In this document: one piece after another, positions 36,277 through 46,848 of the stretch
How the letters are laid out: each line of letters begins with the position of its first letter
How positions within the stretch are numbered: position 1 is the first letter of the stretch
DNA from: Streptomyces agglomeratus
Lineage (GTDB): Bacteria > Actinomycetota > Actinomycetes > Streptomycetales > Streptomycetaceae
Length of the DNA stretch: 64,000 nt
Direction: 5' to 3'
Assembly: GCF_001746415.1 (NCBI RefSeq)
Contig: NZ_MEHJ01000001.1
Span: 682,001 to 746,000 of the forward strand
Notes under the pieces: model-generated
Told to the model about the DNA's origin: nothing
The model's input: the letters and a program-made list of their open reading frames with translations, nothing else
The model's database searches: none
Translations under genes and position numbers: made by a program

Positions 36277-37766
36277 CGACGGCCCAAGTAGTCCTCTTCC
36301 CGCCATCGGGACCGCCGCCTGCTCCCCGCATCCCACGCCACGGCATGGCCGCCGCGATCACGGTGGCGGTCGCCCTGTCGCTGGCCTTCGCCATGGGCCA
36401 GATCCTGTACTGGGCACAGCCCACCATCACTTCCCCACTGCCGTGGATGCGGGTGTTCAGGCTCCCGGAGCCGGCTCCTTTCACCTTGACGAAGAGGCTC
36501 CTCCACGTCGGCTGGATGATCGCCGCAGCCCTCGGTCTGCTGCTCCTGATCATGTACCGACGCACATCGGGGACGGGCACCGGCGGCCGTGTCGGAACCG
36601 TGCGGGCCTGCCAGTTTGGCATCCTGGGCGCTCTGCTGCTGCCCTACGCCGTCATGCCGCTTGACGTACTCGCCAGTGCCCCGCTGGTTCTCGTGATGTG
36701 CCTGCCCACCACCGCGGTGGCACTGCTGTGCGTGCATCGTGTGCAGTTGTACCGTCGCCTGCCGGGATGGCTGCTGCTGACGGGCTTCGGCTGGGGTGTG
36801 CTGATCGGGGGCGGGTTCGGAACCGTCATGATCGTGTGGTTCCAGCGGTACGCGGGTGGCTACCTGCTCGACTGGGAACACCCCCGGGACGCGATCCGTT
36901 CGCTCTACACGCTGCTGTCTCTCAACGCCGGAATGTTCTCCGAAATGGGCAAGGCCGCGGGGGTCGCCGTCCTCTACCTCCTCTTCCGACGGCACTTCGA
37001 CGGGGTGGTCTCCGGCGCTGTCGTCGGAGCGGCGGTGGGGCTCGGCTTCAATCTCACCGAGACCGTCCGGTTCATGACGGTCATCGATCCCGGCCAGGCA
37101 GCCACGCAGTTCTGGATACGGCAGGTGGTCGGGCTGATGGCTGTCCACGTGGCGTTCTCCGCCGTGGTGGGCGCCGGCTTCGGCGCGGCCCGTGGGCTGT
37201 CCGTGCGGAAGGACCGTCTGCTCGTCATCGGCGGAGGCGCCGTGGCCGCCATCGGCGGGCACTTCGTCACGGACGCGACCATGCCGAGGCTCGCCACACT
37301 GACCGAGGACCTCTTCTCCCACAACCAGACACTCGACCTGCTCGTGGGCGTGCCGCTCGTCACCGCCGTCACTTCGGGGCCGTTCGTTCTCGCGTCCGTG
37401 GTCATCCTCCGGCGGGGTCTGCGCGAGCAGGCCGTCGGCCTCGCTCAGGCACTGCGGGGGGAAGCGGGCGTCGGCACGGGCGCGGTCACCCGGCCGGAGG
37501 CGGACGTGCTGCTCTCCCCGCGGCGTCGCCTCCTGCTCGAACTGCGGGTGTGGCGCCGGGACGGACTCGCGGGCGTACGCCACCTGAGACGTCTCCACCG
37601 GGCGCAGCTCGACCTGGCCACGCAGCACTGGCACCGCACGTCTTCGGGAGCCGACTCTGCCGTGGCCAACGACGCTCCGCTGCGTGCACGCGTGCTGGAG
37701 TTGAAAGGTCTTGTCGTACCGGCCGTTCGTCCGTCTTCACCATCGGCGCAGGAGGTCCCGTCATGA
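36273..37766 (+). CDS. PrsW-like intramembrane protease homologue
   Basis: 497 aa, about nine membrane segments. The motif order is that of PrsW (M82) glutamic-type proteases: FSEMGK (223-227 region), GLGFNLTETV with E263, VHVAFSAVVGAGFG with H292, and GGHFVTDAT with H330. In the first motif the usual Glu-Glu is Ser-Glu, so activity is uncertain. PrsW enzymes cleave anti-sigma factors or other single-pass proteins in the membrane; the two single-pass proteins encoded just upstream are obvious candidate substrates. The last 110 residues form a charged cytosolic tail. Overlaps both neighbours (ATGA). Confidence 0.8.
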   Translation: MTTAQVVLFPPSGPPPAPRIPRHGMAAAITVAVALSLAFAMGQILYWAQPTITSPLPWMRVFRLPEPAPFTLTKRLLHVGWMIAAALGLLLLIMYRRTSGTGTGGRVGTVRACQFGILGALLLPYAVMPLDVLASAPLVLVMCLPTTAVALLCVHRVQLYRRLPGWLLLTGFGWGVLIGGGFGTVMIVWFQRYAGGYLLDWEHPRDAIRSLYTLLSLNAGMFSEMGKAAGVAVLYLLFRRHFDGVVSGAVVGAAVGLGFNLTETVRFMTVIDPGQAATQFWIRQVVGLMAVHVAFSAVVGAGFGAARGLSVRKDRLLVIGGGAVAAIGGHFVTDATMPRLATLTEDLFSHNQTLDLLVGVPLVTAVTSGPFVLASVVILRRGLREQAVGLAQALRGEAGVGTGAVTRPEADVLLSPRRRLLLELRVWRRDGLAGVRHLRRLHRAQLDLATQHWHRTSSGADSAVANDAPLRARVLELKGLVVPAVRPSSPSAQEVPS

Positions 37767-38104
37767 TCAACCACAGGCGTGTGCGACTGCCGGCCCTGGC
37801 CACGGCAACCGCGCTGCTCGTCCTCGGTGCACCCGCCTCCGCCGTGGCGCAGTGCTCGAACCCTGATTACAAGGGCAGTAGGTCGTTTCCCGGCGGAGCC
37901 TGCCCGGAGCACGTAGCGGGCTTCGCCTCGGGGGCGATGTGGGGTCTGCTCGCTCTCGCGGCGGGTCTCTGGCTCATCTCCGCGCTGCGCCGATCCCGAT
38001 CGGAAACCGACACCGACCTGGCGGCGATCGATGCGGTGTTCGGCGGTGCGCTGAACGAGGAGTCGGCGGCAGGGCGGCGCGAGGCGGACCACATGTCGCC
38101 GTGA
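37763..38104 (+). CDS. Small secreted/membrane protein of the deaminase-like operon
   Basis: 113 aa. Signal peptide (about 1-29, APASAVAQ), a short external loop with two cysteines (QCSNPDYKG and GGACPEH), one membrane helix (about 55-75) and a cytosolic acidic tail (TDTDLAAIDAVFGGALNEE). GGAGG lies 6 bases before the ATG, which overlaps the protease stop. No family recognised. Probably a small subunit of whatever complex this operon forms. Confidence 0.75.
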   Translation: MINHRRVRLPALATATALLVLGAPASAVAQCSNPDYKGSRSFPGGACPEHVAGFASGAMWGLLALAAGLWLISALRRSRSETDTDLAAIDAVFGGALNEESAAGRREADHMSP

Positions 38105-38196
38105 TCCGCTGACCCTTCGCACCGGCCGGCTGCGCGCCGGAGGGCCCGTCCGTAAAGCGGTGGACAGCTCTCCGGTGCTCGGCGAGCATCTCCGCG

Positions 38197-38745
38197 ATGA
38201 ATAACGAACTTCGCTCCATCCCCAAACGCGTCCGCTTCGTCCAGCTCAGCGCAAAGGCACTGCGGGCGCTCGCCGACGGTGACCTCGCCAGCGGCAGCGC
38301 CGAGGCCGGGGTCGCCCTTGACGAACACTTCGTCTGCGACCGGGCCCGCCATATTTTCGGCTATCGCGCTGACCAGCTCGCCGAAGACCCGTCTGCCGCG
38401 CCCTGGATCACGCGGGCCGCGGTGTCTGAGTCGGACGGCGCCGTTGTCGGCGACGCCGGGTTCCACGGGCCGCCGGACGAGGACGGCACGGTCGAGGTCG
38501 GGTACTCCGTCGTTCCCCGGTACCGCCGCCAGGGTTATGGCCGTGCCATGCTGACGGCGCTGCTCGTCAGGGCCGCCGCCGAACCCGGCGTCAGGACCGT
38601 ACGGGCCACTATCAGGTCCGACAACACCGCCTCCCTGGCCACCATGGCGGGCTTCGGATTCACGCGCGTCGGCGAGCAGGGGAACGAGCGCGACGGACTC
38701 GAGATCGTCTTCGAGGTTCCGGCAGACGCTATGCAGGCCGAGTGA
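38197..38745 (+). CDS. GNAT-family N-acetyltransferase
   Basis: 182 aa. The acetyl-CoA loop is RRQGYGRAM, preceded by VEVGYSVVPRYR and followed by VRATIRSDNTASLATMAGFGF, the standard GNAT strand-helix order. Substrate not predictable. Reads in the same direction as the preceding operon, 92 bases downstream, with no clear terminator between. Confidence 0.85.
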   Translation: MNNELRSIPKRVRFVQLSAKALRALADGDLASGSAEAGVALDEHFVCDRARHIFGYRADQLAEDPSAAPWITRAAVSESDGAVVGDAGFHGPPDEDGTVEVGYSVVPRYRRQGYGRAMLTALLVRAAAEPGVRTVRATIRSDNTASLATMAGFGFTRVGEQGNERDGLEIVFEVPADAMQAE

Positions 38746-38813
38746 CTTCACGGCCTCGGCGGACCTCATACTCCAGCCGTGGTTTGCGATGACCCGTGCG
38801 GCAGAGTGGGGGC

Positions 38814-39317
38814 ATGACTACGTACGAAACGATGCCGTTCCACCTCGAGACCAAGCGGCTGATACTACGGCCGTGGGCCGAGTCGGACGCCGCTGAGTTT
38901 TGCGCCCTTCTCTCCGAACGCGGCAAGGGGACGCCCGCGGTTGAGCACATTCGGACGTCGATCGCGGAGCTGCTCACCGAGACGGCGACCACGGGGATCG
39001 CCCTGTTGCCCATCCAGCGCCGTGACGAAGGCGACTTCATCGGCTACTGCGGGCTGATCATCGGCCGCTCGACCCTGGAGGAGCCTGAAATCGCGTATGA
39101 GCTGTTTCAGCGCGCGCATGGGCGTGGCTACGCCACCGAGGCGGCAAGCGCGGTGCTCGATGCGGCTGTCGCGACCGGGCGGAAACGGCTCTGGTCGACC
39201 GTCGGCGCGTGGAACACACCGTCGCTCCGTGTCCTCGAGAAGCTCGGCTTCGAGCGGGATCACGTTTCCACGGAAGACAACGGTGAAGTCGTCTGGCTAA
39301 CCCGCTCGTTGCCGTAA
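38814..39317 (+). CDS. GNAT-family N-acetyltransferase (RimJ/RimL type)
   Basis: 167 aa. It opens with LETKRLILRPWAESDAAEF, typical of RimJ/RimL-like acetyltransferases; the coenzyme loop is HGRGYATEAA and the end NTPSLRVLEKLGFERD. It could acetylate a protein N-terminus or a small amine. I chose the ATG at 38814 (MTTYETMPFH); a GTG at 38796 is in frame. Confidence 0.85.
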   Translation: MTTYETMPFHLETKRLILRPWAESDAAEFCALLSERGKGTPAVEHIRTSIAELLTETATTGIALLPIQRRDEGDFIGYCGLIIGRSTLEEPEIAYELFQRAHGRGYATEAASAVLDAAVATGRKRLWSTVGAWNTPSLRVLEKLGFERDHVSTEDNGEVVWLTRSLP

Positions 39318-39526
39318 GCCGACTGCCCGCTTCCGGGGCTCTCGTGCTCATTCGACCGCGCCGCTCAATGACCCGGCCGGCTCGCGGACCGGGCCACGCG
39401 ATACGGCAAACGATCGGCCGGACAGCTCCTGATCGTCCTCGTCCTCGAACGCTCGACGTGGCAGCCGCGCAAGGCGACGCGGCTCGGCGGGTGGCGCACC
39501 GCGGCAGGGCCTCAGTCCGTATCGGT

Positions 39527-39546
39527 TGTCGACACATGTCGAGACA
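39527..39546. repeat. Tandem 10-bp direct repeat upstream of the xdh promoter
   Basis: TGTCGACACA is followed directly by TGTCGAGACA (one mismatch). The TGTCGACA core is itself a palindrome. The period of about one helical turn and the position just before the -35 palindrome suggest a regulator-binding site. Confidence 0.5.
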
Positions 39547-39570
39547 CCGAGGTCAACCTCTTGACCTCGG
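39547..39570. promoter_or_regulatory. Perfect palindrome overlapping the xdh -35 box (putative operator)
   Basis: CCGAGGTCAA, a 4-base CCTC centre, then TTGACCTCGG: a perfect 10-bp inverted repeat. Its right arm contains the TTGACC used as -35, so a bound repressor would block RNA polymerase. Confidence 0.55.
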
Positions 39571-39590
39571 CGGCTCCAGCCCACTAATTT
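39561..39590 (+). promoter_or_regulatory. Putative vegetative promoter of the xdh operon
   Basis: -35 TTGACC at 39561-39566, an 18-base spacer and -10 TAATTT at 39585-39590, predicting a start near 39597. This is the best sigma-70-like match in the gap before xdhA and would give a leader of about 300 bases. Confidence 0.5.
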
Positions 39591-39621
39591 GCGGTAGACG
39601 TCGACCCATGACTCCCGAAAG

Positions 39622-39665
39622 GAGGCGACCAGCAGATGTACACCAGCTCTGATCTTGGTCGCCTC
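39622..39665 (+). promoter_or_regulatory. Hairpin masking the leader ribosome site
   Basis: GAGGCGACCA (39622-39631) pairs exactly with TGGTCGCCTC (39656-39665) across a 24-base loop. The left arm includes part of the AAAGGAGG ribosome site and the loop holds the ATG at 39636, so folding would restrain initiation. Confidence 0.45.
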
Positions 39666-39713
39666 GCCCAGTGCACAGCCTGGGTTCCGGGTCGGATCGC
39701 GCACGGCTGCTGA
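39636..39713 (+). CDS. Possible 25-codon leader peptide upstream of xdhA
   Basis: ATG preceded 10 bases upstream by AAAGGAGG. The peptide starts MYTSSDLGRLAQC and ends in GRIAHGC. It lies just downstream of the predicted promoter and 184 bases before xdhA. Codon bias is only moderate (about 17 of 24 third positions G/C), so coding is not proven. If translated, ribosome movement could open or close the hairpin at 39622-39665. Confidence 0.35.
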   Translation: MYTSSDLGRLAQCTAWVPGRIAHGC

Positions 39714-39897
39714 CACGCCGTTCTGATGTGCCCGTCCGTGGCACGTTCCGGGTTTCCCGTCACCACCTCCCCGCACGTCGCTCTTGCGTGCCGTTTTGCG
39801 CCCGCTCGTCTCCTGTGGCGCGCCTGAACACAGAAAGCTGCCTGAAATTGGCGAACATGATGAATCAACCCATCGCGCACCGCATCGAAGGTCCGTC

Positions 39898-41417
39898 ATG
39901 GTAGCGGCGCGGATCACGGTCAACGGGAAAGAAACACCGATTTCACCGGCTGCGCCCCACACCACAACGCTGGATTTTCTGCGCGATCGTGGCCTCACCG
40001 GCACCAAGGAGGGCTGCGCCGAGGGTGAATGCGGCGCCTGTTCGGTCCTGGTGGCGCGTCCCGGGGTGAACAAGCCCACCGACTGGGTGGCGGTCAACGC
40101 CTGCCTGGTTCCGGTCGCCGCACTCGACGGTCAGGAGATCGTCACCTCCGAAGGTCTCGCCACCGCCGGCGAACCCGGCACGCCGCCCACCCTGCACCCG
40201 GTGCAGGAGGAGATGGCGGTCCGCGGCGGCTCCCAATGCGGTTACTGCACGCCGGGATTCGTTTGCAGCATGGCTGCCGAGTACTACCGCCCCGACCGCT
40301 GCGCGCACTCGGACTCGGGCGCGCACGCGGACTCGGGCTCCGACCCGGACTCGCACGCTGGCTCGGGCTCGGGCTCGGGCGAAACCGTCGACGCCGAGCA
40401 CGGGCCGAACGGTTTCGATCTGCACGCGCTGAGCGGAAACCTGTGCCGCTGCACCGGATATCGCCCGATCCGCGATGCCGCCTTCGCCGTCGGTACGCCC
40501 TCCGACGAGGACCCGCTGGCGCAGCGTCGCGAGCAGTCCCCGCCCGCGCCGGCTACCACTGAGTACACCCAGGACGACAGCGCCTTCCTGCGGAAGAGTT
40601 CCCTGGCCGAAACGCTGCGGTTGCTGCGCGAGCGGCCCGACGCGGTGGTGGTCGCCGGCTCGACCGACTGGGGCGTGGAGGTCAACATCCGTTCCCGCCG
40701 GGCGGATTGCGTCGTCGCCATCGACCGGCTGTCCGAACTGCGGGAGCTGCGCGTCGAAGCCGACCGCATCGAGATCGGGGCGGCGCTGACGCTCACCGAG
40801 ATCGAACGCCGCCTCGACGGTGAAGTCCCGCTGCTGGCAGAGTTGTTCCCGCAGTTCGCGTCCCGGCTCATCCGCAACGGTGCGACCCTGGGCGGCAACC
40901 TGGGTACCGGCTCCCCCATCGGTGACAGCCCGCCGGTGCTGCTGGCGCTTGAGGCATCGGTGGTGCTCGCCGACGCCGACGGTGAGCGCGAGGTCCCCCT
41001 GGCGGACTACTTCACCGGCTACCGGCAGAGCGTGCGCCGTCCCGGCGAGCTGATCCGCTCGGTACGCATCCCGTTGCCGCTGTCGCCGGTCGTGGCCTTC
41101 CACAAGATCGCCAAGCGGCGCTTCGACGACATCTCCAGCGTCGCGGTCGCCTTCGCGCTCGACATCGAGGACGGAATCGTCCGCAAGGCACGTATCGGCC
41201 TGGGCGGCGTGGCCGCCACCCCGATCCGCTCCCTCGCCACCGAGGCGGCCCTGGAGGGCAAGCCGTGGACGGCGGAGACGGTCGAGGCCGCGGCCCGGGA
41301 GCTGCGGGGCGAGGGCACCCCGATGAGCGATCACCGCGCCAGCTCCCTCTACCGCTCCGCGATGCTGGGCCAGAGCCTGCTGAAGCTGTACGCGCAAACC
41401 ACCGAGGCGGTGTCGTC

Positions 41418-41421
<4 letters not shown>
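39898..41421 (+). CDS. xdhA: Xanthine dehydrogenase-type FeS/FAD subunit
   Basis: 507 aa. Two [2Fe-2S] sites: C40, C45, C48, C69 (plant-type) and C114, C117, C183, C185. The FAD domain (about 225-400) shows VVVAGSTDWG and GATLGGNLGTGSPIGDSPP, and the C-terminal CO-dehydrogenase-flavoprotein domain follows. It passes electrons from the molybdenum subunit to NAD or another acceptor in purine oxidation. A Ser/Gly/Asp/His-rich stretch (about 136-172) is inserted between the two halves of the second FeS motif. ATG at 39898 with GAAGG upstream; an upstream in-frame extension lacks coding character. The stop overlaps xdhB. Confidence 0.92.
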
Positions 41422-43844
<2,423 letters not shown>

Positions 43845-43845
43845 C

Positions 43846-44661
43846 ATGACGTGGGTCGCCGCGGTCGCACGGTTGCGGGCACGACGGGAGTCCGGCGTGC
43901 TCGTGACTGTCGCGACCGTGCGCGGCCATGCCCCACGCGACGCCGGTGCGAAGCTTGTTGTGGGGCAGACCGAGACGTGGGGCTCGATCGGTGGCGGCAA
44001 CGTCGAGGCCGTCGCGATCGACCGGGCCCGGGAGATGATCGCCGCTTCCAACCCGGAGCAGGAGCCGGAGCTGATCGATTTCGCCTTGAACGACAAGGTG
44101 ACCAACCAGCATGGCGTGCAGTGCTGCGGCGGCACGGTCTCGGTGCTGCTCGAACCGCTGCCGGTGGTACGGGCCGTGGCCATCTTCGGCGTCGGGCACG
44201 TCGGGCTGGAACTGGCGCGCATCTTGGCACGTCAGAACCTCGACCTCCATCTGATCGACACCCGCTCCGCCATCCTCACCGAGGAGCGGCTCGACGTACT
44301 GGCGGACGCGGTGGCGCAGGTGCACGTGCACTACACGCCGCTGCTGCCCGAGGAGGTGCTGGAGGAGCTGCCGCGCGGTACCCACATCCTGATCATGACC
44401 CATGATCACGCCGAGGACGCCGCCCTGTGCGACGCCGCCTTGCGCACCAACCACCTCGGCTCGATCGGGCTGATCGGGTCGGCGGCCAAGTGGGTACGGT
44501 TCCGCAAGCGCCTCGCCACCGAGGGCGGTCAAGACGAGGCCACCATCGATCGGATCAAGACCCCGATCGGGCTGGCCGACATCACCGGCAAGGAACCCGC
44601 GACCATTGCCGTGAGCGTCGCTGCCGATTTGCTGCGCGCCTTCGAAACCGAGGGGAACTGA
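43846..44661 (+). CDS. xdhC: XdhC-type molybdenum cofactor insertion protein
   Basis: 271 aa. The N-terminal XdhC domain carries TVATVRGHAPRDAGAK and GSIGGGNVE; the C-terminal Rossmann domain carries AIFGVGHVGLELARIL. XdhC binds sulfurated molybdenum cofactor and inserts it into the apo-dehydrogenase. ATG one base after the xdhB stop. Last gene of the operon, followed by a strong hairpin. Confidence 0.92.
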   Translation: MTWVAAVARLRARRESGVLVTVATVRGHAPRDAGAKLVVGQTETWGSIGGGNVEAVAIDRAREMIAASNPEQEPELIDFALNDKVTNQHGVQCCGGTVSVLLEPLPVVRAVAIFGVGHVGLELARILARQNLDLHLIDTRSAILTEERLDVLADAVAQVHVHYTPLLPEEVLEELPRGTHILIMTHDHAEDAALCDAALRTNHLGSIGLIGSAAKWVRFRKRLATEGGQDEATIDRIKTPIGLADITGKEPATIAVSVAADLLRAFETEGN

Positions 44662-44680
44662 CTCTCTCCACCGGATCGAC

Positions 44681-44729
44681 AGGGTGCCCCGCGTCGCGCT
44701 CGTACGAACGCACCCGCGCGGGGCACCCT
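44681..44729. terminator. Strong hairpin terminator between xdhC and the symporter gene
   Basis: Perfect 13-bp stem (AGGGTGCCCCGCG / CGCGGGGCACCCT) with a 23-base loop, 19 bases after the xdhC stop and 80 bases from the convergent symporter stop. Probably bidirectional. Confidence 0.75.
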
Positions 44730-44809
44730 TTCGGCGTGCCCGTACCCATCCCTTCGCAGGCGGCGCTCTCAGCGGGCTGATCAGCGAGCCCCGCCACCGG
44801 TTCCCCGGC

Positions 44810-46420
44810 TCATGCCGGGATGTGCTCGGTGAACGCCGGCGTCCGGCGTCTTCCGGCGATGCTGCCCAGCCCGCCGAGCAGGAAGGCGACCGGCATCGAC
44901 ACGAGGACCACCGTCTGGAGCGGGAACCAGTCGAAGTGGCGGTCCGGCAGGAGCGCCATCGGCGAGCCCGAGAAGACCGGTCCTGAGATCTGCAACCCGA
45001 TGGCGCAGAACAGACCTCCGTACAGCGTCCAGAGAAGTCCGGCGCGGGTGTAGCGGCTCCAGAAGAGCGAGTACACCAGGGCCGGCAGCAGGCAGGAGGC
45101 TGCCACCGCCAGGGCGAGGGCAGACAGGAACCCGACGTTCCAGCCCTGTACGCCGACCGCAAGCCCGATGCTCAGCAGTCCGACCCCGGCGGACGCCATG
45201 CGGGCGGCGGCCACCTCGCGGCCCTCCGTCGTGCGGCCTCGGCGCACGACATGCGTGACCAGGTCGTGGGCGACCGCCCCCGCCGCCGCCAGGGTGACGC
45301 TCGCGACCACCGCCAGCGTGGTGAGGAACACCGCGCAGGAGACCAGGACGACGAGCCAGGCGTCGCCCGTGGACGAGCCGCTCGCCAGTTCGCCGGTGAG
45401 CATCAGCAGCGTGCTGGTGGCTCCCGGATCCGCTGTGAGGATCTTCGGAGCACCGACCAGCGCCGCTCCCCCGAAGCCCAGCACGGCTGTGGTGAGGCAG
45501 AAGGCACCGACCATGCCGATGGTGTGGCGCACCGTACGGCGGGCGGCGGCCCCGTCGGGTGCCGTGTTGAGCTGCATCGCGACGTGGGGCAGGCATGCCA
45601 CACCCAGCACGATGCTGATCATCAGACCGATGTAGTCGAGTGTGCCTTCGGCTCCGCCGGTGCCGGCGAAGCGCAGCCCGGGCTGCGGGTAGGCGGCGGG
45701 ACGGCCACTGCCTTGCCCGGCGGCGTGGATCAGGGAGTCGGTGCTCCAGCCGAAACGGTCGAGCACCACCGCCGCCACGACCAGGGCCATGCCCAGCAGT
45801 ACGACCGTCTTGAGTACCTGGAGGGTGATCATGCCGCGCATCCCGCCGAACGTCGTCGCGCAGACGACGAGGAGGCCGATCATGACAATGGACGTCTGTT
45901 CGGGGCCCGGACCGGACAGCCCCAGCAGCATCGCGGTGGTCACTCCCGCACCGGAGAGCTGCACCACCAGGTACGGGACGCAGACGCTCAAGGTGACGAC
46001 GGCGACCGCGATCCTCGCTGCGGGCCCGGGGGCCCGCAGGGCAAAGATGTCGCCGAAGGTGTAGAGGCCGCGCTCACGCAGGGGGCCGGCCAGCAGGAGC
46101 AGTACGCCGAGGGACAGCACCGTACACAGGGCTATGAAGAGACCGTCGTAGCCGAAGACCGCGACGGTTCCTGTTGTACCGAGCACCGTGGCCGCCGACA
46201 GGTAGACGCCGGACAGCACGAGGGCGCCGCGGAGGGGCGAGAGCGCGCGACCGGCTGTGTAGAAGTCGTTGACCCGGTCCCGCGCGGGACCGCTGAGAAC
46301 GCAGATGAAGAGGATGGGCACGATGAACGCGAGGAATCCCACGAGAACCATGCCGCGCGTGTCCGAGTCCAGGACGCCGGCACCGGGTGAGGCGGCGAGC
46401 ACGAGCTGAGCGGTCGTCAT
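44810..46420 (-). CDS. Sodium:solute symporter (SSS family, cation/acetate-type)
   Basis: 536 aa, about 13 membrane segments. The N-terminal region DFYTAGRALSPLRGALVLSGVYLSAATVLG matches the signature of acetate/pyruvate-type SSS carriers such as ActP/MctC. It should import a monocarboxylate with Na+ or H+. Starts 5 bases after the DUF485 stop, and a DUF485 partner is typical of this transporter group. Confidence 0.88.
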   Translation of the reverse strand: MTTAQLVLAASPGAGVLDSDTRGMVLVGFLAFIVPILFICVLSGPARDRVNDFYTAGRALSPLRGALVLSGVYLSAATVLGTTGTVAVFGYDGLFIALCTVLSLGVLLLLAGPLRERGLYTFGDIFALRAPGPAARIAVAVVTLSVCVPYLVVQLSGAGVTTAMLLGLSGPGPEQTSIVMIGLLVVCATTFGGMRGMITLQVLKTVVLLGMALVVAAVVLDRFGWSTDSLIHAAGQGSGRPAAYPQPGLRFAGTGGAEGTLDYIGLMISIVLGVACLPHVAMQLNTAPDGAAARRTVRHTIGMVGAFCLTTAVLGFGGAALVGAPKILTADPGATSTLLMLTGELASGSSTGDAWLVVLVSCAVFLTTLAVVASVTLAAAGAVAHDLVTHVVRRGRTTEGREVAAARMASAGVGLLSIGLAVGVQGWNVGFLSALALAVAASCLLPALVYSLFWSRYTRAGLLWTLYGGLFCAIGLQISGPVFSGSPMALLPDRHFDWFPLQTVVLVSMPVAFLLGGLGSIAGRRRTPAFTEHIPA

Positions 46421-46425
46421 CGGTA

Positions 46426-46671
46426 TCAGTACTCCACGTCCGCGTGGCGGTCGTACCGCACCGCCGTCCACAGCAGGAGGGAGCCCTGGGCGAGGATGGC
46501 CAGCATGCCGATGTTCGTTTCTCCCCAGGTACGAGTGGCCATGAACTCGGCGGCGAAGAGGGCGAGCAGCAGGTGTACGCCGAAGGTCACTCCGTTGACC
46601 AGGGCGAAGGACCGGCCCGGGCGGTACGGATGGGGCCGATGATGAAGCCGGGGAGCGTGCTGGCGGGACAT
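46426..46671 (-). CDS. DUF485-like small membrane protein
   Basis: 81 aa. A His/Pro/Arg-rich N-terminus (about 1-24) precedes two hydrophobic segments (SFALVNGVTFGVHLLLALFA and IGMLAILAQGSLLLWTAVRY). ATG at 46671 with AGGAG 6 bases upstream. DUF485 proteins accompany acetate symporters and probably support their assembly or function. Confidence 0.8.
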   Translation of the reverse strand: MSRQHAPRLHHRPHPYRPGRSFALVNGVTFGVHLLLALFAAEFMATRTWGETNIGMLAILAQGSLLLWTAVRYDRHADVEY

Positions 46672-46848
46672 GGCGGTCTCCTGGCGGGCGTGGAGGGCGG
46701 GCGGGTTACCCGCTGATGCGGGCCTACCAGAACAGCTACGGCCCGGCCGGTCCACGCTCTGTGCCCGCGCTGTTGTCGACGCCCAACGGCACGGTGTGTT
46801 CACTGTGCCGATGCCCACCACGGCCGCGCCCCTCAGGGCCACGGGTCG

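Larger units (their letters stand above)
39318..39897. other. Control region upstream of the xdh operon
   Basis: 580 bases. The first 200 show no feature. From 39527 the region is dense with signals: tandem 10-bp repeats, a perfect 24-bp palindrome, a promoter, and a possible small leader gene whose ribosome site lies in a hairpin (listed separately). From 39714 to xdhA nothing further is seen apart from the GAAGG ribosome site at 39888. Confidence 0.6.
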
